24,016 nt of DNA from assembly GCA_027322375.1 (NCBI GenBank), contig DAHVRS010000246.1:1-24016 (forward strand), given 5' to 3'. Below, piece after piece: positions 22,862 to 24,016 of this stretch (positions within the stretch are counted from its first letter, which is position 1; every line of letters begins with the position of its first letter). A program made the position numbers and the translations under genes. This DNA is from Brachybacterium sp. (lineage in GTDB: Bacteria; Actinomycetota; Actinomycetes; Actinomycetales; Dermabacteraceae). A model generated the notes under the pieces. That model saw nothing but the letters and a program-made list of their open reading frames with translations, was not told where the DNA came from and searched no databases.

Positions 22862-22899
22862 CGGGTGCCGGGGCGGGCCGCGCGCCCGCCCCGCACCCG
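22862..22899 (+). terminator. Strong intra-operon hairpin after the first Asp23 gene
   Basis: CGGGTGC (22862-22868) pairs with GCACCCG (22893-22899), and GGGGCGGG (22870-22877) with CCCGCCCC (22885-22892), giving a 15-bp stem with one bulged C (22869) and a 7-nt loop. It starts five bases after the asp23 stop and ends before the next Shine-Dalgarno. With no T-run it may be a partial terminator, processing site or stabiliser. Confidence 0.6.
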
Positions 22900-22920
22900 C
22901 CCCACGCTCGAGGAGCACGC

Positions 22921-23097
22921 ATGAAGACATCACAGTTCGCCCTGCTCATCGGTCTGCTGCTCGGTGCCGTCCTGGCCTTCGGCAGCTTCGGCCAGTTCTT
23001 CCTCGTCCTGCTGTTCGCGGCGATCGGCCTCGCCGTCGGGATGACGCTCGAGGGCCGCATCGAGGTGCGGGGACTGACCGATCGCTGGAGGCGGTGA
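22921..23097 (+). CDS. Small membrane protein of the Asp23 cluster (DUF2273-like)
   Basis: This 58-residue protein has one or two hydrophobic segments (about 6-42: FALLIGLLLGAVLAFG, then FFLVLLFAAIGLAVGM) followed by a charged C-terminus (LEGRIEVRGLTDRWRR). Small DUF2273-type proteins of this size accompany Asp23 genes in many Gram-positives. The likely role is a membrane partner in the Asp23 complex. ATG 22921 follows GAGGAG closely. Its stop lies just before the next start, and the next gene's Shine-Dalgarno (GGAGG) is inside its last codons. Confidence 0.85.
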   Translation: MKTSQFALLIGLLLGAVLAFGSFGQFFLVLLFAAIGLAVGMTLEGRIEVRGLTDRWRR

Positions 23098-23099
23098 CC

Positions 23100-23528
23100 A
23101 TGGACACCGCCCTCGGAACCGCGCCCCCGCAGGGGCCGGGGACCGCCCCGGCTCCCGCCCCGACACCCGCACCCCCTCAGGACCGAGGCGTGACCAGCGT
23201 CCCCTCGCAGGTCGTCGCCCGGATCGCCGAGCAGGTCGCTTCCGAGGCGGCGCTCGTCGGCTCCGGCGCGGGCGGGGTCCTCGGCGTCGGCGCGCGCCGT
23301 GACTTCGACTCCCGGCCCTCGGCCCGCTGCGAGCTCTACGGCCGCACCGCCGTGCTGAGCCTCGATGTGGGCGTGGAGTTCCCGACGCCGCTCGCCCCCG
23401 CCCTGGCCGCCCTGCGCGATCGGGTGCGAGAGCGGGTGCAGCACCTGACCGGCCTCGAGGTGGGACGCCTGGACGTCTCGATCTCGTGGCTCCGACCCAC
23501 CAGCACTGCGAGGAGGGCCCTGCGATGA
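23100..23528 (+). CDS. Second Asp23/Gls24-like protein
   Basis: The 142-residue protein has a Pro/Ala-rich N-terminal linker (1-30) and a shorter Asp23-like domain (about 33-135): VPSQVVARIAEQVASEA, then SARCELYGRTAVLSLDVGVE and VRERVQHLTGLEVGRLDVSI. It is divergent from the first copy, lacks its charged N-terminus and probably forms a mixed complex with it. ATG 23100 has GGAGG eight bases upstream; GTG 23094, overlapping the previous stop as GTGA, is the alternative. Its own stop overlaps the next gene as ATGA. Confidence 0.82.
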   Translation: MDTALGTAPPQGPGTAPAPAPTPAPPQDRGVTSVPSQVVARIAEQVASEAALVGSGAGGVLGVGARRDFDSRPSARCELYGRTAVLSLDVGVEFPTPLAPALAALRDRVRERVQHLTGLEVGRLDVSISWLRPTSTARRALR

Positions 23529-24016
23529 GCACCACCCCGCCCCGCCTGGTCCGCCGTCCCGCGCGCAGCGTCCCCACGACGCTGCTGGGCGTGCTGGTGC
23601 TGGCCGGCGGCCTCCTCGGCGTCTGGCTGCTGGGCAGCCTGCTGCTGGACGGCGCCTGGCCCGCCTCCGCACAGGGCGTGCTCGCCGACATCGGCGGGCG
23701 ACGCCTGGATTCCACGCCCGTGCTCGTGACGGCGGGCGTCCTCGCCGCGCTCGGCCTCGTCCTGCTGCTCGCGGCCCTGATCCCGGGCCGCCCCTCGCGC
23801 CGCGTCGTGCTGCGCGGCGAGGTGCCCGGGACCACCGCCGTCCCCCACCGGGACCTCGGCCGACGCGCCGTACGACGCGTGGAGGCCGTGGACGGGGTGC
23901 ACAGCGCCCGGGCCACCCTCACCGGTCGACGCCTGGACGTGCTCGCCCGCACCGTCGTCGACGACTCGGAGACCGTGCTGCGAGGGGCCCGTGCGGCCGC
24001 CGAGCAGGCCGTCGAC
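23525..24016 (+). CDS. Two-TM DUF6286/AmaP-like protein, 5' part, runs off the window
   Basis: The 164 visible residues begin with a basic segment and a membrane helix (about 20-42, LLGVLVLAGGLLGVWLLGSL), a short loop, and a second helix (about 68-88, VLVTAGVLAALGLVLLLAAL). A cytoplasmic alpha/beta region follows (VVLRGEV, then RRAVRRVEAVDGVHSARATL and VLARTVVDDSETVLRG). This is the layout of AmaP, the membrane anchor of Asp23 in staphylococci, and of DUF6286 proteins in actinobacterial Asp23 clusters. Assignment rests on layout and neighbours. It starts with ATG in an ATGA overlap. The stop is beyond the window. Confidence 0.8.
   Translation, partial: MSTTPPRLVRRPARSVPTTLLGVLVLAGGLLGVWLLGSLLLDGAWPASAQGVLADIGGRRLDSTPVLVTAGVLAALGLVLLLAALIPGRPSRRVVLRGEVPGTTAVPHRDLGRRAVRRVEAVDGVHSARATLTGRRLDVLARTVVDDSETVLRGARAAAEQAVD

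Noticed and set aside
22260..23672. 470-codon minus-strand frame opposite the Asp23 cluster
   Set aside because: The plus-strand genes have family motifs, Shine-Dalgarno sites and coupled starts; the minus frame does not.
1..24016. CRISPR arrays, tRNA/rRNA genes, transposases, phage genes
   Set aside because: No regularly spaced repeats of that kind, cloverleaf signatures or recombinase motifs were seen. The only repeats are the palindrome pair and the 21-bp operator array.

Overview
The window reads as a chromosomal segment of a high-GC actinobacterium. Evidence is the very high G/C at third codon positions, frequent GTG and TTG starts, stop/start overlaps (ATGA, GTGA) and several starts that look leaderless. 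The gene content would fit Micrococcales, for example Brachybacterium or another Dermabacteraceae, but that placement is a guess from gene style. No rRNA, tRNA, CRISPR array, insertion sequence or phage gene was seen.

Layout. (1) 1-323: the end of a DUF559-type nuclease-like protein, followed by two copies of a palindromic repeat. (2) 549-4334, minus strand: a hexuronate module made of a LacI-type regulator, glucuronate isomerase (uxaC) and a fructuronate-reductase-like polyol dehydrogenase. (3) 4462-5935, minus: a TetR regulator and two SMR efflux proteins joined by ATGA overlaps. (4) 6313-9354, minus: larA-larE-larB, a LarA-family racemase/epimerase with two of the enzymes that make its nickel-pincer cofactor; larC is not in the window. 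(5) 9620-12841: a DtxR/MntR-type regulator convergent with, and overlapping by 157 bp, a three-gene metal ABC importer. The binding-protein ligands (His, His, Glu, Asp), a Cys-to-Glu change in the regulator and a near-perfect palindrome upstream of the importer all point to manganese. (6) 12963-15085: a RibD_C/dihydrofolate-reductase-like gene behind an unusual 21-bp-pitch operator array, then a methyltransferase and a P-loop kinase that carries two apparent single-base deletions. (7) 15156-17113: a GntR/FCD regulator and an MFS transporter, translationally coupled. (8) 17167-19780: an SDR dehydrogenase, a small possible gene, and an amino-acid permease. (9) 19790-22100: a LytR-CpsA-Psr cell-wall ligase and a LysR regulator. 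(10) 22326 to the window end: an Asp23/Gls24 envelope-stress cluster (Asp23, small membrane protein, second Asp23-like protein, two-TM DUF6286/AmaP-like protein) running off the edge.

The region is mostly a string of regulator-plus-target modules (LacI/uxaC, TetR/SMR, MntR/ABC, GntR/MFS), each with a candidate operator or a coupled arrangement. No wholly new system is evident. The best leads are the lar operon without larC, the 21-bp operator array, the double-deletion kinase whose three reading frames each keep part of a plausible protein, the antisense overlap of regulator and permease, the palindromic repeat pair, and the strong hairpin inside the Asp23 operon.
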